In this document: positions 59,440 to 64,000 of the stretch, one piece after another
How positions within the stretch are numbered: position 1 is the stretch's first letter
Layout: each line of letters begins with the position of its first letter
NCBI GenBank assembly: GCA_951217055.1
Contig: OX578283.1
Coordinates: 28,767,427 to 28,831,426, forward strand
Source of the DNA: Gerris lacustris
Lineage: Eukaryota; Arthropoda; Insecta; Hemiptera; Gerridae
Direction: 5' to 3'
DNA: 64,000 nt
Notes under the pieces: model-generated
The model's database searches: none
What the model saw: the letters and a program-made list of their open reading frames with translations, nothing else
Told to the model about the DNA's origin: nothing
Translations under genes and position numbers: made by a program

Positions 59440-59880
59440 TAAATAAATCGGTTTGAGACAAGTCAGACAAACTTTCTTATGTACGAGTTCATAGAATTAC
59501 TTAGCTCAGTGTTTTCTATTTATTAGTTTTCGTGGATAAATTTAATTATTGTTAAACAAAATTTATCATAAAAATAACTTCACCTCGGCGTGGGTTCAAA
59601 CCCGGCCTCTCTCCGTCTACGTTTAAAGCTAGGACATATATCGTTAGATTCGTATTTTAGTGATTTTTTTATTTGGCACCCCCAAATTTGGAGCTAAAAT
59701 TAATTTCTCGATTTCGCCTCGGGTATGATTTTTCTGAATAAGTATGCTAAATTTCGTCCAAATTGGCCGGTAGTATAGGTGCACAAACGCCAGACAGACT
59801 GCAGACGATAGACAGACTTTTTTCAAAACGTGTAAATCCATCAAAATTGAATTTTCGGGCCATCACAATACTTTCTCTTA
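59440..59880 (-). repeat. Dispersed repeat family F, copy 3
   Basis: Reverse complement of 30950-31520: ACGAGTTCATAGAATTACTT, TTATCATAAAAATAACTTC, GGGTTCAAACCCGGCCTC (tRNA T-arm-like), TTTCTCGATTTCGCC, CAAAACGTGTAAATCCATC. The 66-codon minus frame at 59644 lies in it. Confidence 0.6.
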
Positions 59881-60041
59881 AATGAAAAATTAAAAAATTA
59901 ATATTTAATTATGCACATTAATATTTATTGGAAATTTTGCGCCCAATCCTTGACATCATCGGACCTTATGTCTGGAGTCAATGCTGTGGTATGTACATTT
60001 TATCACTTGATGTGGTTAATATAATTAAATATTAAATTTTG

Positions 60042-60360
60042 CTTCCGAGCTTACCGAATGTAACGGAAGCTATGTGATCGTTCTGAAGAACGAAAATATT
60101 TTATATCTCCGATTTCAAAAATTCCAAGACAGAAATCCGTTTCAGACATCAGGGAACATTTTTGGTCCCGTGTCTGTCTGTTGGTCTGTCTGTCAGTCTG
60201 TCTGTCGGTCTGTCGGTCTGTCGGTCTGTCGGTCTGTCGGTCTGTCGGTCTGTCGGTCTGTCGGTCTGTCGGTCTGTCGGTCTGTCGTTCAATTTTGCGA
60301 ACCACCATATCTTAACAACTTCACGTCCAATTTCAATGAAATTTGGGTGGTAGGTCATAA
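60042..60360 (+). repeat. Family B repeat with expanded (GGTCTGTC)n array
   Basis: Head GCTTCCGAGCTTACCGAATG, conserved CAGAAATCCGTTTCAGACAT, then about 14 units of an 8-bp GGTCTGTC-like repeat (60171-60290), then GCGAACCACCATATCTTAAC and GAAATTTGGGTGGTAGGTC. Four Arg/Thr/Asp or Cys/Ser/Val repetitive frames on both strands arise from the array and are not proteins. Confidence 0.8.
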
Positions 60361-61515
60361 TAACTTTTCTGTACACTTTAAATCGTGCTAAATTAATATG
60401 TCTTATACTATAAAGCCGCATGGCTAACTGACTCACTGACTGACATTAATTCTAGAAGAGCTAGAGACTTGCGGTTTGCGCCATTCGACGCGCAACGTCC
60501 ATATTGTGAACCCAAATAACTATACAAAGTTCACTTTTCCCCCTTCTTCCCCCCTTAAAAAAATAATAATGGCCGACTTGATTTTTAAGCTGGTTTGGGG
60601 GCTTTTTGGTAAGTCGTATTAGAAAAGGGATAGCACATGTGGTAACTGATTTTAAATTATCTACAACTTTAGTCCTATTAGTTTTTGTCGTATCATCATC
60701 GGTTGTACCTTAGATTGTGATAATTTTGTTATTTTTTGGTTTTATTTTTTTCCATTTTTGTCTTTGAATGGCCATAGTTTCTATAATAGTTGGCCGATTT
60801 TATTTCTGACTGCGGCGATTGAATCTAACACTAATGCTCTTTAAATTGAGTATATTTTATTTCATTAGTTCATCCTACTTGGTGAGAACATGAGAGTAAA
60901 CTTTTCCCCGTGTGCCGTGTCACGTGGCCACTTTTTTGGTTTTTAATATTGTGTTGGATATCATTTTAAAGGCCTTGATATGCACATTGAAGCTATTTTA
61001 TTTGCTGATTTTTTAAAAATGTTGTACATGTACTTTAGAACCGATTTATAATTTTGTTGTAGGTTAAAGGGTTTAAATACTTTTTTGATATTAGGTTTTT
61101 TATTTATATGTATTTATTAGTTAAATGAATGCCCTTTTGTATTGTTTGTTTGTAAAAAATATAATTTTGGTACCTCAGAGTACAGGGGTACAATTGTTAA
61201 AGTGAATCTTTTATAATATTATGTATATCGTTGAAAAGTTCTTGCATAGTAGATTAATTTTTGTTATATTCTATTTTGTGTTATTTTTAGTTTTGAGGGG
61301 GGTAAAACAAACAAAAAAAACTTTTTATACTGCGGTTTCTACGATTTGGTTGCAGTTTTATATTTGATTATCAAATATAAACATTTTTACTAACGCACAT
61401 AATTATATGTGCGCTTACTTTTGGTGCTTGTTGGAGGCTTGGTTTCTCACAACAGTGCCGCGCCGTTCCAACTTTTTGATTATTTTTATCGAGGTATTTT
61501 TCTTAATTCGGTCTT
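60361..61515. other. No gene seen
   Basis: AT- and T-rich spacer. The 74-codon frame at 61407 runs into the family-B end module and has no domain. Confidence 0.4.
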
Positions 61516-61521
61516 TTCTTT

Positions 61522-61562
61522 GCGAGGAAACTATGTGCCACATTAATTGTCAGAGTATTTTT
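61522..61562 (+). repeat. Family B end module
   Basis: GCGAGGAAACTATGTGCCAC followed by ATTAATTGTCAGAGTATTTTT matches the modules at 2453 and 14042. An inverted head fragment (GCTTCCATTACCTCCGGTAA) follows at 62041. Confidence 0.6.
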
Positions 61563-62069
61563 ATTGCACATCCCCAAAGACCAAAGAAAAAAGAAAAAAT
61601 ATCACATCAAAAGGGATTAACTGAAGATTGACTTATTATTGTCTAATTTATTTAATTTCCCACTTTTTTTTAAATCTTTTACATTTATTTCTTTGGTTTT
61701 TTTTACATAATAGAAGAATCAATTTGTTAAGATAGTTGAAAATTAATATCGGAAGAGTATTTTTTAAGATATAGGTATAATCAGAAAAGTTTTTGTGGCA
61801 TGCAGAAGAGAAAGGAATGGGTGCAGAGAGTTAAAATTAATTAGAGACCAACAATGGGCTAATTGGGGTCGGTCACAATTAGCTCTAATTTCATTAAAAT
61901 CGATCGGGTAATTTCTAATATCTGGTTTTCCACTAAAAGTTTGCGGCAAACATTTGCCCCTGAAGTCTAAAATGGATTTTTGCCTAGGAATTTTTCAACT
62001 TGTTGACAAAAAAAATTTAGGTCTTCAGTATAATTACATTGCTTCCATTACCTCCGGTAAGTGCGAACG

Positions 62070-62070
62070 C

Positions 62071-62163
<93 letters not shown>

Positions 62164-62170
62164 TGTGTAT

Positions 62171-62236
<66 letters not shown>
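62070..62236. repeat. (TA)n-(GT)n compound microsatellite
   Basis: TA run 62070-62115, then GT run 62116-62236 with a few interruptions. All His/Thr, Cys/Val and Tyr/Ile frames here are artefacts. Confidence 0.95.
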
Positions 62237-62239
<3 letters not shown>

Positions 62240-62241
<2 letters not shown>

Positions 62242-62970
62242 GTATATTATGAAAACTCCCTCATGATATTTTGAATTACTTGCTTTCATTCCAAGCGGAG
62301 CAAGCAAAGGTCAGAGTGGAAATAACACTCCTTTTTGTCGGTTTAATTAGTGGCTGAAGGTTAGTTTTTCTATATACTTTTCCTGGTTTCTTACTGCACT
62401 CACTACAATTCTTTTTTTTATTTAATTACTGTTTTCCGAGCTGAGCAAAAGTCGAAAATATGTTCCTTTTCCTTCGATTTGATTAGTGGCTAATGTTGTT
62501 TTTTTGCTGTAGGTTTCCCTTGTTTGCTTTGTACACTTCAGAATGAATTCTAGACTTTTATTGAATTCTTGTTATACTAAGGGCATCTGCATGCATATTG
62601 CAAATGCCAGATGTAACGAATGCTGTGCGGACACAGAATATAACCACCATACATAATCACACTTGGGATATAAAAGTTTATAATGTTTTAATTGATTAAA
62701 AGAATAAAAAACATTGTACCATAATAGGTTAGGCATTGGAAGGATGGAGGACATGGAGGTGGACTTAATCGCACTAGGGTTGGAACTTGAGAGTGTTTAG
62801 ATTGTGGAAAGGGGGTTATAGGTGGGTAATTGAAGGATTTTGGAGGGGATGGAAAGAGATATGATAAGAATGACAGTAACATTGAATACAAATAATTAAT
62901 CGATATGTACAGAAAACATAGTATAACTTCTAAACATTAAGAGAAAATAATTGGGTTTTTTTTTTAGTGG
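62240..62970. other. No gene seen
   Basis: Short minus-strand frames at 62572 and 62688 have no domain; the DNA at 62730-62870 is purine-rich on the plus strand. Confidence 0.4.
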
Positions 62971-62981
62971 ATAATGGGTAC

Positions 62982-63050
62982 TTGTTAATTAGGAGCCCTC
63001 CTATGATCTTAAACCACCTCTAACTTCTAGGGAGGGCTCCTAATTAACAA
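62982..63050. repeat. Hairpin with perfect 20-bp arms
   Basis: TTGTTAATTAGGAGCCCTCC (62982-63001) and GGAGGGCTCCTAATTAACAA (63031-63050) around a 29-bp loop. GGATAATG occurs just outside both arms, in direct orientation (62969 and 63055), a possible target duplication. Confidence 0.85.
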
Positions 63051-63124
63051 TTACCGGATAATGTTTTATTTCACTCCAAATTTTCCTTGTTTTCTTGTTA
63101 CACTCTCGACAATTTACGTCACTA

Positions 63125-63215
63125 GCCTGTTTCAGACATCAAGAAAAATTATTGTTTTCTTGTCTGTCTGTCGGTAAACAATTTTACGAACCACCATGAA
63201 TACTTCTGGTCCGAT
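63125..63215 (+). repeat. Family B fragment
   Basis: CTGTTTCAGACATCAAG, TGTCTGTCTGTCGG and ACGAACCACCATGAATAC keep the family-B order; head and tail are missing. Confidence 0.5.
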
Positions 63216-63524
63216 TTAAATCCTTACAATACATTTATATCCAAGAAACAAAATATGTGTGAGACTCTCACGCATCGTGTGTTTTGTATTTTGTTGTTAT
63301 AGATTGAGTTTGCTTTTCACTTATTGTTATTATTCCCGTTTCTTATTTGTACATTAATTTTAGTTAATACGTATGTCATTATCTTTATTAATATGACACA
63401 TAGTTATTAACTATGTTATATTAATAAAAATAACATTTTAGCAGCTTCATTTTTCTGCCGCAAGTAGATAAAATATTGTATGCAACAAGACAGCAAAGGA
63501 AACATTTCTGCCTCGTTTATTCAT

Positions 63525-63622
63525 TGCCTGCCTCGGCAGTCAAATAGGTAAATTACCTGCCTTGGCTTCGCCTCGGCAGTTAATTATTATAGCCTGTCCT
63601 CGCCTTCGGCTCGGAGGCTAAT
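63525..63622. repeat. GC-rich hairpin modules
   Basis: AATTACCTGCCTTGGCTTCG with CCTCGGCAGTTAATT, and ATTATAGCCTGTCCTCGCC with TTCGGCTCGGAGGCTAAT, are two adjacent short hairpins preceded by GCCTGCCTCGGCAGTC. They share loop style (CTTCGCC, CTTCGGC) with modules at 17925 and 35913. Confidence 0.7.
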
Positions 63623-64000
63623 CTAATCACTCGTCAGTAAAATTCCATTTTGCTGCCTAGTTACATAAATAACTATATTTTCATTTTTACTAAAAAATTA
63701 ATAAAAGTGTTAAAGATATCTTCTATTGCTTAAAAGAAAAGATGTAACTAGGATACATCAAGAAAAGTAGCTAGTCTAATCTAGAATGACTTCAATAATA
63801 AAAATAATATGGATGTTCAATGTTTATATGACGCTACAGTATTGTCAGTGACTCTACTATTTTTTTAATTAAAGATCTACTAATCATTGAACTTTTTTAA
63901 CAGAATTAACAAATATAAACAAATTATTTTATTATTAAAACGTTTATTTATTAAATATTACTTATTTAACTATAATATATAATGTTATAAGATAAAGATA
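63623..64000. other. No gene seen
   Basis: AT-rich DNA to the window end; nothing recognised. Confidence 0.4.

Noticed and set aside
60051..60436. Overlapping 63-105-codon frames with Arg-Gln-Thr-Asp or Ser-Val-Gly-Leu repeats
   Set aside because: They are translations of the (GGTCTGTC)n array within family B on both strands.

Overview
This is AT-rich, repeat-dominated eukaryotic nuclear DNA, most likely from an invertebrate animal. I base that on the absence of operons or long host reading frames, the very long (TA)n runs, the tRNA-derived SINEs with Pol III A/B boxes, and a mixture of LINE, Ty3/gypsy, Tc1/mariner, pogo-like, PIF/Harbinger-like and hAT-like remnants typical of arthropod-like genomes. 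I cannot name the species. There are no rRNA genes, no intact tRNA genes, no CRISPR arrays and no gene I can confidently assign to the host.

Layout. 0-5 kb: a ~135-bp tandem duplication carrying a hAT-type non-autonomous element with an 8-bp target duplication; that element is itself interrupted by another repeat with a 127-bp triplication. A second, uninterrupted copy lies at 4.0-4.6 kb. 5-12 kb: repeat family G (inverted copy at 58.5-59.3 kb) and a LINE fragment. 12.1-13.3 kb: a PIF/Harbinger-like MITE nested in a pogo-like element. 13.5-15.2 kb: a repeat family with TGTC/GACA arrays, partly duplicated. 17-28 kb: SINEs, hairpin MITEs, a LINE 3' end, and an internally deleted mariner-type element. 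28.6-34.7 kb: a short-TIR element, a tRNA-like inverted duplication, a GC-rich island and a tRNA-derived SINE. 35-37.5 kb: the only stretch with reading frames that look like possible host exons (minus strand), plus GC-rich hairpin modules. 37.9-38.4 kb: a LINE RT tail.

40.2-44.1 kb holds the centrepiece: a ~3.9-kb DNA transposon with ~500-bp terminal inverted repeats inside a (TA)n tract. It encodes a hAT-like but hard-to-classify transposase carrying one in-frame stop and one frameshift. 44-48 kb: a Penelope-type hairpin motif, a 62-bp tandem repeat, and a minus-strand Ty3/gypsy gag remnant with a probable LTR. 50.2 kb: a Tc1-like fragment. 53.0-53.6 kb: a ~580-bp near-perfect palindrome. 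54-64 kb: more microsatellites and dispersed repeats.

Nothing here forms a pathway. The window is a layered record of transposon insertions. Many short reading frames in it begin with GTG/TTG or run through (TA)n and are not genes.
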